This document shows, piece after piece, positions 7,805-15,427 of a stretch of 30,982 bases of DNA. The stretch is from NCBI GenBank assembly GCA_900545215.1, contig UQXW01000026.1, positions 1-30,982 on the forward strand, written 5' to 3'. The notes beneath the pieces were generated by a model. The model worked only from the letters and a program-made list of their open reading frames with translations, had not been told where the DNA came from and did not search any database. Every line of letters starts with the position of its first letter. Position 1 is the first letter of the stretch. Source of the DNA: an uncultured Bacteroidota bacterium (GTDB lineage Bacteria; Bacteroidota; Bacteroidia; Bacteroidales; P3). The position numbers were made by a program, and so were the translations under genes.

Positions 7805-8656
7805 ATGAGGAAAACAATAACAGCATTCATTTTACTATCATTTGCCATTTCACATATCAATACCGTCATTTGCGGAAAGCATACCGTTAATGACGAATCG
7901 AATGAAGCCGCAACTTATCTTGAAAGGCAGCCGGCTAAAAAACAAAAAGCAGATAAACTAATCGTGAGCAAAATAAACCTGCGTTTCACAGTCAAAGGAA
8001 TTACATTTACAATGGTACACGTTGAGGGAGGGTCGTTTCATATGGGTTCCGAAAGCAATCAGGATAACGAAAAGCCTGTTCATACGGTCAGCCTGTCGGA
8101 TTATCATATCGGACAAACCGAAGTAACCCAAGCACTATGGACGGCTGTCATGGGAAGCAATCCTTCCAACAACAAAGGCAACAACCTGCCTGTCGACAAT
8201 GTAAGTTGGAACGACTGCATCGACTTCATCAAGAAATTGAATGCCATCACCGGTGTACCTTTTCGCCTTCCGACAGAGGCGGAATGGGAATTCGCCGCAA
8301 GAGGAGGCAATGCAAGTAAAGGTTTTGTTTATTCCGGCAGTAACGATATAGACGAAGTCGCATGGTATGCAGAAAACAGTGCGGACGCAACACACCCTGT
8401 TGCTCAAAAGAAAGCAAACGAACTCGGTTTATACGACATGAGCGGCAACGTATATGAATGGTGTAATGATATATACGGTAAATCCTATTACGAAAGCTCG
8501 CCCGAGCATAATCCGCAAGGTGCAGACAACGGCAGCAGCAGGGTTTTGAGAGGAGGAGGCTATTATAACAATGCCGATAATTGCAGTGTGTCGTTTCGTA
8601 ACGACTTCTACCCGAATAGAGCTTATATCAATGACGGATTAAGGCTTGCATTATAA
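7805..8656 (+). CDS. Exported SUMF1/FGE-domain protein, probably not a formylglycine enzyme
   Basis: This 283-residue protein has a signal peptide (starting MRKTITAFILLSFAIS) and a SUMF1-type domain from about residue 65 to the end. Typical motifs are GGSFHMGS, EVTQALWTAVMG, NLPVDNVSW, RLPTEAEWEFAARGG, GLYDMSGNVYEWC and VLRGGGYY. In catalytic formylglycine-generating enzymes two cysteines follow the GG motif; here the first position is Asn and only the second (NCSVSF) is kept, so oxidase activity is unlikely. It belongs to the large non-enzymatic SUMF1 group used in surface or binding roles, to which PorK in this window also belongs. The chosen ATG starts the signal peptide; upstream sequence includes the hairpin at 7723-7749. 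Confidence 0.85.
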   Translation: MRKTITAFILLSFAISHINTVICGKHTVNDESNEAATYLERQPAKKQKADKLIVSKINLRFTVKGITFTMVHVEGGSFHMGSESNQDNEKPVHTVSLSDYHIGQTEVTQALWTAVMGSNPSNNKGNNLPVDNVSWNDCIDFIKKLNAITGVPFRLPTEAEWEFAARGGNASKGFVYSGSNDIDEVAWYAENSADATHPVAQKKANELGLYDMSGNVYEWCNDIYGKSYYESSPEHNPQGADNGSSRVLRGGGYYNNADNCSVSFRNDFYPNRAYINDGLRLAL

Positions 8657-8886
8657 TCCGATTATCACAATTTCCTTCCACAAATTTCTCTCCGAGCAAA
8701 CCTTTATACCTCCTCCGGATAATGACATATATCGTAAAATGTATCTATGGATAGTCCACAAAAGATAAACGAACGGACTTTTGGAGAGCTTATTCATTTT
8801 TATTTCGATGTTCGGCATAGTGCATTACAAAAGTATGATAATATGGTTTCGGAGTTATGGTATTGCTTGGCGAGTACTTGACATTA

Positions 8887-8916
8887 TTGCAGTTTAAGGA
8901 AAATGTAGTAATTTTG
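8887..8916 (+). promoter_or_regulatory. Promoter for the 8942 gene (TTG-N19-TAATTTTG)
   Basis: TTG at 8887-8889, a 19-base spacer and TAATTTTG at 8909-8916 match the Bacteroidetes consensus, 25 bases before the GTG start. The rest of 8657-8886 holds no gene or terminator that I can see. Confidence 0.6.
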
Positions 8917-8941
8917 CCGGCTGTTACAAACAGGATATATT

Positions 8942-10063
8942 GTGAAAAAGATAAAGGTTTATTTTTCTTCTTGGAAGAACTTCGGCAAACTCTGCTACAA
9001 TGTGGCTCTTTATGGTTTTGCATTGGCGGGTTTCGCCATTATCGGAGCATGGGCGGTCTATCAGTTGGGGTGGACAAAAAATAAAGGTGCGGTGGATAAG
9101 AACAATCGTTACCTTGCCCAAGTCTCGGAAATGAATGCCAAAAGCAGAAAGGCCGGAAAGATAAATGCGGAAAAGCTTTCGGAGGATTATATGAAACTCT
9201 CGGTGATTTCAAAACTCTATCCGAGGAATGCAGAACTCATGATGCAGGCAATCAACAATGCTCATGGCGGAGTAGATGTGTCGCAAATGATTGCGGCTTG
9301 CGAATTATATATAAAGGATAATCCCGAGTATGTTTCGCTTCTTGCGAAGCAGAAGGCAGGTTTGGCTTCCGTTGTGAAGAAAGAAGCAGGCAAACATGCC
9401 ATATTGTGGATGAACACTCCGGAATGGGAGGCGTTGAAGGTAGCAATAGTAAAAGACAAAGCTTTAATCGACAGTGCGGCGATGGTAACAGGTGTTGAGC
9501 CGCGTCTGATAGTCGGTTGTCTTATCGGAGAACAAATTCGTCTTTTCAATTCCAAAAGAGAGACGTACAAAAAGTACCTCGGTCCTGTCAAAGTGCTATC
9601 CGTACAAAGCCAATTCTCTTTCGGTGTGAACGGCATAAAGGATTTCACGGCGGCATGGGTTGAAAGAAATTTGAAAAACGATACTTCCGTTTTCTACATG
9701 GGTAAACGCTATGAACATATATTGGATTTCAAGACGGCCGATCACGAAGTCGAAAGAATCAACCGCTTGGTGGACTATCGCAATCACTATTATTCATACG
9801 TGTATACAGGCTGTATAATCCATCAAACGAAGAAGCAATGGGAAAGAGCCGGTTTTGACATAAGCAACAGACCGGAAATACTCTTCACTTTATTTAACAT
9901 AGGTTTCTCGGAAAGCCACCCGAGTGCCAATCCTCAATGCGGAGGTTCGCATATAACCGTTGCAGACAAGGTTTATACTTTCGGAGCCATCGGATTCGAC
10001 TTTTACTATTCCGGAGAGTTGGCAAAAGAATTTCCGTTCAATGAAAAGCATTTTGAAGATTGA
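8942..10063 (+). CDS. Membrane-anchored protein of unknown function, possibly lysozyme-fold
   Basis: This 373-residue protein has one transmembrane segment near the N-terminus (about 22-42), then a soluble region presumably facing the periplasm. Residues 175-360 contain VTGVEPRLIVGCLIGEQIR (Glu197), QSQFSFGVNGIKDFTAAWVE and RPEILFTLFNIGFSESHP. The spacing of a Glu in a helix after xxxPRLIxxxIxxE, followed by a Q-S-Q-F-S-F-G-V motif, is reminiscent of lysozyme-like transglycosylases, but this is inference; I cannot assign the family firmly. The start is GTG at 8942, supported by the promoter 25 bases upstream and by the lack of another early start. It stands alone between convergently unrelated genes. 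Confidence 0.8.
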   Translation: MKKIKVYFSSWKNFGKLCYNVALYGFALAGFAIIGAWAVYQLGWTKNKGAVDKNNRYLAQVSEMNAKSRKAGKINAEKLSEDYMKLSVISKLYPRNAELMMQAINNAHGGVDVSQMIAACELYIKDNPEYVSLLAKQKAGLASVVKKEAGKHAILWMNTPEWEALKVAIVKDKALIDSAAMVTGVEPRLIVGCLIGEQIRLFNSKRETYKKYLGPVKVLSVQSQFSFGVNGIKDFTAAWVERNLKNDTSVFYMGKRYEHILDFKTADHEVERINRLVDYRNHYYSYVYTGCIIHQTKKQWERAGFDISNRPEILFTLFNIGFSESHPSANPQCGGSHITVADKVYTFGAIGFDFYYSGELAKEFPFNEKHFED

Positions 10064-10156
10064 ACATCACTGTAATGAAGTGCAGCAGAAGATTCTTTTT
10101 TTCATCGACTCGGTTTTGCTCAAACTCTCGAAAATGAGAGAAAAACGCAGCAATAT

Positions 10157-10187
10157 TTTGCGAGTTACGGAAAAAGTTGTACCTTTG
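10157..10187 (+). promoter_or_regulatory. rpsO promoter (TTTG-N19-TACCTTTG)
   Basis: TTTG at 10157-10160, a 19-base spacer and TACCTTTG at 10180-10187 give a near-perfect Bacteroidetes promoter, leaving a leader of about 45 bases before the rpsO ATG. Nothing else is seen in 10064-10156. Confidence 0.8.
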
Positions 10188-10239
10188 CAAACTCATAGAA
10201 GTAAAGATAAGTAGTAAGTAAAATATTAATCAGGTAAAT

Positions 10240-10509
10240 ATGTATTTGACAGCCGAAAAGAAAAAAGAGATTTTTGCACAATACGGCAAAAACGCAGGTG
10301 ATACAGGATCTACAGAGTCTCAAATTGCGTTGTTTACGTATAGAATTCAAAAGCTTACGCAACACGTCAAGGAAAATCACAAGGATTTGTTTACCAAAAG
10401 GTCTCTTGTGAATTTGGTAGGAAAGAGAAGACGTTTGTTGGACTACCTTAAAGCAAATGATATAGAGAAATATCGTGAGCTTATCAAGCAGTTGGGTATC
10501 AGAAAGTAA
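10240..10509 (+). CDS. rpsO: 30S ribosomal protein S15
   Basis: This is an 89-residue protein of the usual S15 length. It shows the family pattern GDTGSTESQIALFTYRI, HVKENHKDL and the signature LVGKRRRLLDYL near residues 59-70. S15 binds the central domain of 16S rRNA early in small-subunit assembly. It has its own promoter and is followed by a terminator, then pnp, the rpsO-pnp order widespread in bacteria. In several phyla S15 represses its own mRNA; the short leader here may carry such a site, but I cannot define one. Confidence 0.98.
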   Translation: MYLTAEKKKEIFAQYGKNAGDTGSTESQIALFTYRIQKLTQHVKENHKDLFTKRSLVNLVGKRRRLLDYLKANDIEKYRELIKQLGIRK

Positions 10510-10536
10510 TTTCCGAAGATAGGAATAAATGATTTG

Positions 10537-10565
10537 AAAAGGCAATTAGCGGCTAATTGCCTTTT
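10537..10565 (+). terminator. Terminator between rpsO and pnp
   Basis: A 13-bp stem, AAAAGGCAATTAG with CTAATTGCCTTTT, has the three-base loop CGG and extends into a TTTTTT run. In E. coli the equivalent terminator is partly read through into pnp; the same may hold here, as no clear pnp promoter follows. Confidence 0.9.
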
Positions 10566-10608
10566 TTGTTGTATAAGGGGACGGCAAAGCATGTTTTGTC
10601 GAAATGAG

Positions 10609-10628
10609 TTCGAGTTGCCCCACTCGAA
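10609..10628 (+). promoter_or_regulatory. Hairpin in the pnp leader
   Basis: TTCGAGT (10609-10615) pairs perfectly with ACTCGAA (10622-10628) around TGCCCC, 26 bases before the pnp ATG and without a T run. In E. coli a pnp leader hairpin is cut by RNase III for autoregulation; an analogous role here is only an inference. Confidence 0.35.
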
Positions 10629-10654
10629 AGAGGTTAAAAGAAAAAGTAAGTTTA

Positions 10655-12853
10655 ATGTTAGGAACAAAAAAAGTCTTCTCGTTGAGAGACGGAAGACAGA
10701 TTGAAATCGAGACAGGCAAGTTAGCCAAACAAGCAGACGGTTCGGCTGTGGTAAGAATGGGAGACACAATGATTCTCGCCACCGTTTGTGCAAAAAAAGA
10801 AGCCGGAGAAAATGTGGATTTCATGCCACTGACGGTTGATTATCAAGAAAAATATGCTTCAACGGGTAGATTTCCGGGAGGTTTCTTCAAAAGAGAGGCT
10901 CGTCCGAGCGAATACGAAATACTAATCTCCCGATTGATTGACAGAGCATTGAGACCTCTGTTTCCTGATGATTTCCATGCAGAAGTACAAGTGCAGGTAA
11001 CCTTGATTTCAGGCGACCACACTAATCCGCCTGACGCCTTGGCTGCTCTTGCAGCCTCATCGGCATTGGCAGTGAGTGATATTCCGTTCAACGGACCGGT
11101 ATCGGAATGCCGTGTTGCTCTCGTAAACGGAGAGTTTGTGATAAATCCGGACTACGAACAAATGGAAAAAGCGGAGTTGGATTTGATTGTGGCTGCCACA
11201 GCCGACAATATAATGATGGTGGAGGGCGAAATGAAAGAAGTATCCGAGGATACTATGCTCGAAGCCTTGAAACAAGCTCACGACACTATCAAATTACATT
11301 GCAATGCACTCAGTGAATTGACGGAAATGGTCGGAAAAACGGTCAAGAGAGAGTATTGCCACGAGGTAAATGACCCTGAGTTAAGAGAAAAACTTCATAA
11401 TGCGGTTTACCAAAAGTGTTATGACTTCGCACATAAGGGAATAAAATCCAAAAGTGAAAGAGGTGAAGGCTTCGATGCCATAAAGCAGGAGTTCATTGCC
11501 ACATTGAGCGAAGAAGAAGCCGAAGAGAAGGCTTTCATGATAGACCGTTATTTCCACGATACGGAGAAAGAGGCCATGAGAGACATGGTTTTGCAAGAGA
11601 GAGTGAGACTTGATGGCAGACAACTCAACGAAATTCGTCCTATTTGGGCAGAAGTGGGTTATCTTCCGACCCCTCACGGAAGTGCAATCTTCACAAGAGG
11701 AGAAACACAATCCCTTTCCACTTGTACACTTGGCACAAAGCTTGATGAGCAAATAATAGACGGTGCAATGATTGAGGGTAAGAATCATTTTATTCTCCAT
11801 TACAACTTCCCCGGCTTTGCAACAGGTGAAGTAAAACGTGCCGGCAGCACATCGAGACGTGAAATCGGACACGGAAACCTTGCCATGAGAGCATTGAAAC
11901 AAGTTTTGCCTTCAGAAGAAGAATGCCCTTACACCATAAGATTGGTATCCGATATTTTGGAATCCAACGGTTCTTCCTCCATGGCGACGGTTTGTGCAGG
12001 CTGCCTTGCCCTTATGGACGCAGGAGTCAAGATAAAGAAGCCTGTTTCCGGTATAGCAATGGGCTTGATTGAAAAGAACGGCAAATGGGCTGTGCTTTCC
12101 GACATTTTGGGAGACGAAGACCATTTGGGAGATATGGACTTCAAGGTAACGGGAACAAGAGACGGTATCACTGCCTGCCAAATGGATATAAAGTGCGACG
12201 GTTTGTCATACGATATATTGGCACAAGCCTTGGCACAAGCCAAGGAAGGCAGAATGCATATCTTGAATATAATCGAAGAAACGATACCTGAACCAAGGGA
12301 AGACTACAAACCAAATGTTCCAAGAGTAACCAAGATGATGGTCGATAAGGAATTCATCGGTGCAATCATAGGTCCGCAAGGTAAGATAATCCAAGAAATT
12401 CAGAAAGATACCAATACGATAATCACAATAGAGGAAGTAGGCAATCAAGGTTCCGTTGAAATCTCTTCTGTCAATAAAGAAGGCATCGAAGCCGCCATAA
12501 AGAGAATACAAGGCATCATTGCCGTTCCGGAAATCGGTGAAGTATATGATGGAACAGTAAAGAACATACTTGATTTCGGTGCTTTTGTTGAATTCCTGCC
12601 TTCAAAAGACGGATTATTACATGTGAGCGAGATTTCATGGGACAGGGTTGATAATGTGGAAGACGTATTACACGTAGGAGATAAGGTAAGCGTAAAACTT
12701 GTTGACATAGATAAGAAAACCGGTAAGTTCAAGCTATCTCACAGGGTGCTTACGCCTAAACCTGAAGGCTATGTGGAGCCTCGTCCGCAACGACCTGTAA
12801 GACCGCAAGGGGCAAGGCCGCAACGCAATATTCATCGCACCACAAACAAATAG
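10655..12853 (+). CDS. pnp: Polyribonucleotide nucleotidyltransferase (PNPase)
   Basis: PNPase degrades RNA 3' to 5' phosphorolytically and can add 3' tails. The 732-residue protein has the full domain order: first RNase PH domain (about 8-145, with GRFPGGFFKRE), helical linker (about 240-310), second RNase PH domain (about 315-540, with AGSTSRREIGHGNLA at 396-410 and SDILGDEDHLGDMDF), KH domain (about 555-620, GxxG loop IIGPQGK at 571-577) and S1 domain (about 627-697, GTVKNILDFGAFVEF). It ends with a basic Arg/Pro-rich tail. I chose the ATG at 10655 because it begins just before the conserved first strand; an upstream GTG-type start would run through the leader hairpin. Confidence 0.97.
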   Translation: MLGTKKVFSLRDGRQIEIETGKLAKQADGSAVVRMGDTMILATVCAKKEAGENVDFMPLTVDYQEKYASTGRFPGGFFKREARPSEYEILISRLIDRALRPLFPDDFHAEVQVQVTLISGDHTNPPDALAALAASSALAVSDIPFNGPVSECRVALVNGEFVINPDYEQMEKAELDLIVAATADNIMMVEGEMKEVSEDTMLEALKQAHDTIKLHCNALSELTEMVGKTVKREYCHEVNDPELREKLHNAVYQKCYDFAHKGIKSKSERGEGFDAIKQEFIATLSEEEAEEKAFMIDRYFHDTEKEAMRDMVLQERVRLDGRQLNEIRPIWAEVGYLPTPHGSAIFTRGETQSLSTCTLGTKLDEQIIDGAMIEGKNHFILHYNFPGFATGEVKRAGSTSRREIGHGNLAMRALKQVLPSEEECPYTIRLVSDILESNGSSSMATVCAGCLALMDAGVKIKKPVSGIAMGLIEKNGKWAVLSDILGDEDHLGDMDFKVTGTRDGITACQMDIKCDGLSYDILAQALAQAKEGRMHILNIIEETIPEPREDYKPNVPRVTKMMVDKEFIGAIIGPQGKIIQEIQKDTNTIITIEEVGNQGSVEISSVNKEGIEAAIKRIQGIIAVPEIGEVYDGTVKNILDFGAFVEFLPSKDGLLHVSEISWDRVDNVEDVLHVGDKVSVKLVDIDKKTGKFKLSHRVLTPKPEGYVEPRPQRPVRPQGARPQRNIHRTTNK

Positions 12854-12865
12854 CGATTTATCGCA

Positions 12866-12903
12866 AAAAAACGAGAGTTGCAAACAAGCTGCTCTCGTTT
12901 TTT
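12866..12903 (+). terminator. Terminator of pnp
   Basis: AAAAAACGAGAG (12866-12877) and CTCTCGTTTTTT (12892-12903) form a 12-bp stem with a 14-base loop, the distal arm being the T run. It starts 13 bases after the pnp stop. Confidence 0.85.
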
Positions 12904-12922
12904 GTTTTTATGACAGTGTTCT

Positions 12923-12955
12923 CAAATGCAGTTGCTTTGTCTCGCATTTGTTTTT
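12923..12955 (+). promoter_or_regulatory. Second hairpin before the ZIP transporter gene
   Basis: CAAATGC (12923-12929) pairs with GCATTTG (12944-12950), followed by TTTTT. It may be a back-up terminator for pnp or a control element in the transporter leader. No TAnnTTTG promoter for the transporter is visible between here and 13005. Confidence 0.35.
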
Positions 12956-13004
12956 GGAGGAAATAAAGTTTTAAGTATTTAATCACAAATCAAACATTAC
13001 TCAT

Positions 13005-13766
13005 ATGCAGGAAGTTTTGCTTAGTGCCGCAGGTCTGTGTGCTGCAACGATTTTCGGTTCTCTTATAGGGTTTATGATAAAACAACTGCCGCACAAGTGG
13101 AATGATGTTGTATTGGGTTATTGTGCAGGAGTGATGTTGGCCGCTGCCATTTTGGGGCTTCTATTGCCCGCAACGGATATGGTTTCCGCAAAAGGCATGC
13201 TATGGATAGTTTTGGGAGTCATGGCAGGAGCCTTGTTCCTGAACGTTCTCGACCGTCTGACGCCACATCTTCACAACATAACAGGCTTGGACGAGGAACA
13301 ACACCGCAATAATGCCCGATTGAACCATATCCTGCTGTTTGTCCTTGCAATAGCCATTCATAAACTGCCGGAAGGAATGGCAGCCGGCGTAGGCTTCAAC
13401 GGAAACAATCTGGACAACGCTTGGATGGTTACCTTCGGCATAGCGTTGCAAAACATACCAGAGGGAATGGTGGTCATCTCGCCGCTCTTACTTGCCGGCG
13501 TGAGCAAGAAACGAACCCTTCTCATAGCACTTGCGATAGGACTGTTGGAGATTTTCGGCGTAATGATAGGTTATTTTGCCGGACATATTTCCGAAATACT
13601 TCTACCCTTAATGCTATCCTTTGCGGGAGGAGCCATGCTATATGTTGTAAGCGACGAAATGATACCGGAAACCCATGCCCACGGTTTTCAGAAACAAGCA
13701 ACATACGCCTTACTTCTCGGCTTTCTCACCCTGCTTGCCGTAGAGAAAATATTCACCTTCGGATAG
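13005..13766 (+). CDS. ZIP-family divalent metal transporter
   Basis: This 253-residue inner-membrane protein has about eight hydrophobic segments. It carries the two ZIP metal-site helices: AIHKLPEGMAAGVGF (about residues 118-132) and ALQNIPEGMVV (about 146-156), both with the xxPEG core, plus DEMIPETHAHG in the seventh helix region. A short His-containing loop (TPHLHNITGLDEEQHR, about 85-100) precedes helix IV. This fits the GufA/ZupT-like subgroup that imports zinc or other divalent cations. It is a single-gene unit between pnp and a hairpin repeat. No Zur or Fur box could be recognised. Confidence 0.93.
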   Translation: MQEVLLSAAGLCAATIFGSLIGFMIKQLPHKWNDVVLGYCAGVMLAAAILGLLLPATDMVSAKGMLWIVLGVMAGALFLNVLDRLTPHLHNITGLDEEQHRNNARLNHILLFVLAIAIHKLPEGMAAGVGFNGNNLDNAWMVTFGIALQNIPEGMVVISPLLLAGVSKKRTLLIALAIGLLEIFGVMIGYFAGHISEILLPLMLSFAGGAMLYVVSDEMIPETHAHGFQKQATYALLLGFLTLLAVEKIFTFG

Positions 13767-13796
13767 CCCTCAACCAACCGCCGAATCATGGAATTG

Positions 13797-13852
13797 AAAC
13801 GCCGAAAGAAAAAAAATCCACTCGGCGATTGCGTAAATTCTTTAGGCGTTTT
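13797..13852. repeat. Dispersed hairpin repeat, copy 1
   Basis: The arms AAACGCCGAAAGAA (13797-13810) and TTCTTTAGGCGTTT (13838-13851) are inverted with one mismatch. A competing inner stem CGCCGA/TCGGCG (13800-13805 with 13822-13827) also exists. About 32 of 35 bases from 13822 match, in reverse orientation, the copy at 29420-29454. CCAACCGCCG also occurs close to both. The element lies 30 bases after the ZIP stop and may double as its terminator. Both copies happen to encode RRLxKFFRRF, which may explain spurious small-gene calls. Confidence 0.6.
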
Positions 13853-13911
13853 ATTTCAAAGTATTGCTGTCCTGAAAAACACAAAAAGGCATATGATATT
13901 AAACCTTATGC

Positions 13912-14497
13912 TTATCTTTTCCTATTCTTCAACACTATCAGTTCTGCACCGGTACCATCAGAACCATATTCGCTGACAAGGATAAAGTTCTCATCACAGG
14001 CGATACCATAGCAACGACCGTCAACCTTCTGTATTTGTGTACCCCAATAAGTGGCATTGTCGTCAAGAAGTTTTACCTTATTTCCGTTAACTTTGTATGA
14101 CTGATTGATGAATGACCCTTGAAGTATAAATAGATTATCTACTTGCAGGTCTTTTATACCCAAAGCATTGACCTCATCAATAAACACATTCTTCATCGGG
14201 TGGTCGGCATGTGGTATTTGGTCTTTTGGCAGATTCCAGCGTTTTAGGGAGGGATATAACTTCATGAGAACTTCTTTATACTTGCAAACTGTCAGATTCT
14301 GTCCGGTATTCTTATTATATTCTCCTACGAACATAGAGCAATATTCAGCCATTTCCTCCATGGTAAAGTTTCCTGTGAAAGCCCCATCCTTATAACAATA
14401 GAAGCAATAATCATCGTTCTTGCTGCCATTGGCATTGGTGTTCGTCAGTCAGAGGCATACCACAACTCTGGCAGAATTTCATTTCTTTGTTATCCAT
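13912..14497 (-). pseudogene. Zinc-ribbon protein gene broken by a TGAC duplication
   Basis: The frame opening at the ATG at 14497 reads MDNKEMKFCQSCGMPLT, a treble-clef-type zinc ribbon with CxxC, then hits a stop about 28 codons in. In a shifted frame the sequence continues NTNANGSKNDDYCFYCYKDG, supplying the second CxxC, and then the open 149-codon frame from 14361 to 13912. At the junction the coding strand has TGACTGAC; removing one TGAC joins both parts into an intact protein of about 193 residues. The domain matches the putative zinc ribbon found at the N-terminus of many Bacteroidetes and Firmicutes regulators or small proteins; the C-terminal half is unrecognised. A TACCTTTG promoter lies 28 bases upstream of the ATG. 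It could be a true mutation, a reversible slippage site or an assembly error. Confidence 0.8.
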
Positions 14498-14524
14498 ATT
14501 GTTTTGAAGTTTGAAATACAACTG

Positions 14525-14532
14525 CAAAGGTA
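14525..14532 (-). promoter_or_regulatory. TACCTTTG element for the zinc-ribbon gene
   Basis: TACCTTTG on the minus strand lies 28 bases upstream of the ATG at 14497. No TTTG or TTG is found at the expected 19-20 base spacing, so the -33 box is poor. The rest of 14533-14692 shows no gene. Confidence 0.55.
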
Positions 14533-14692
14533 AGAAAATAGTTTTGACTTCCTTTGCGTAAAAACATTCATTCAATGTCCTCAGTGTTTTATCTGCCTTA
14601 GTTCGAATTTGTGTTCTTTTTCGCTTCTCTTGTTTGAGCTTTATTGTCTCTCTTTCCTCTCCCGAAGTTGCATTTATAAGTTGAATATAGGC

Positions 14693-15343
14693 TTATTTTA
14701 TTTGTGCCTTTATTCTGAATTGCCATTGGCGTTGGTCTTGTACGTATTTTTTGTTGGAGGTGGTAAGAGCGGTAGGGTTGAGAGTGGAAAGTTTCTTTAA
14801 ACCTTTGGCATCGTATTCGGCAACGTTTTTCCGATAGTTTGCTTCCACTTCTGCTTCTTTTTCGCCATCAATCCATCTTATTGAGAAACCGTTAAAGATG
14901 GAGGTTTGGGAATAGAGGGCTTCATAAAGTTGAGTGGAGCGTATATCGTGTTTGCCATTTATTTCGAATTCGCGTATCAACATCGATGCTCTTATTGCGT
15001 CCTGCGGATTATTGCCGTGTTCAAAAGTCATGTCTATGCCTGATACATGGTTGTGAAGTGTTCCCAAGGGGAAGATGGATTTTGCTTTATCCGGGTCTTT
15101 GGGATTGCGGTGATATACGATGGGGTCTTTTATTCCACCCTCAAATTCTTCATGATAGTAAAATTCGACGCAGGTAGGTCTAACTATTGCTTGTCCATGC
15201 TTGTAAGAGACAAGAAAATGTCCGGCTAAAACGATTTTTGCAATATGTTCGAATTCCGGTGGAGCAAATGTGTTTCCTGCGAGCATTTCCTTTCGGGTTT
15301 CTTCGCCAAGAGAGAAATGTTGCAGTTCGTATTCAAGGTTCAT
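14693..15343 (-). CDS. Protein of unknown function downstream of porN
   Basis: This soluble 216-residue protein has no signal peptide or membrane segment. I do not recognise a family with confidence. It contains an aromatic and charged core with GHFLVSYKHGQAIVRPTCVEFYYHE, a LHNHVSGIDMTFEHG segment with several His/Asp/Glu residues, and IRASMLIREFEI. I use the ATG at 15343 rather than 15385, because the longer version begins inside a stable hairpin (15364-15391) and adds residues of no clear character. It is the last gene of the porP-N run, 84 bases after porN, so it may be a read-through gene of the T9SS operon or an unrelated neighbour. Confidence 0.75.
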   Translation of the reverse strand: MNLEYELQHFSLGEETRKEMLAGNTFAPPEFEHIAKIVLAGHFLVSYKHGQAIVRPTCVEFYYHEEFEGGIKDPIVYHRNPKDPDKAKSIFPLGTLHNHVSGIDMTFEHGNNPQDAIRASMLIREFEINGKHDIRSTQLYEALYSQTSIFNGFSIRWIDGEKEAEVEANYRKNVAEYDAKGLKKLSTLNPTALTTSNKKYVQDQRQWQFRIKAQIK

Positions 15344-15363
15344 TGTTGCATTTGGAAAATAAG

Positions 15364-15391
15364 AAAGCGGTGAATGAAATTCCACCGCTTT
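15364..15391 (-). terminator. Hairpin or attenuator after porN
   Basis: On the minus strand AAAGCGGTG and CACCGCTTT form a 9-bp stem with a 10-base loop. The following stretch is CTTATTTTCC, a weak T tract. It could end most porPKLMN transcripts while letting some continue into the 15343 gene. Confidence 0.55.
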
Positions 15392-15427
15392 GTGTTCGTT
15401 CTTTGTTTCTATGAAATAGGAACGGAA

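Noticed and set aside
7805..8656. Formylglycine-generating enzyme
   Set aside because: One of the two copper-binding cysteines is replaced by Asn, and no sulfatase is encoded nearby.
13421..14011. Plus-strand open frame of 196 codons
   Set aside because: It overlaps the ZIP gene in another frame, the hairpin repeat and the zinc-ribbon gene on the opposite strand, with no domain.
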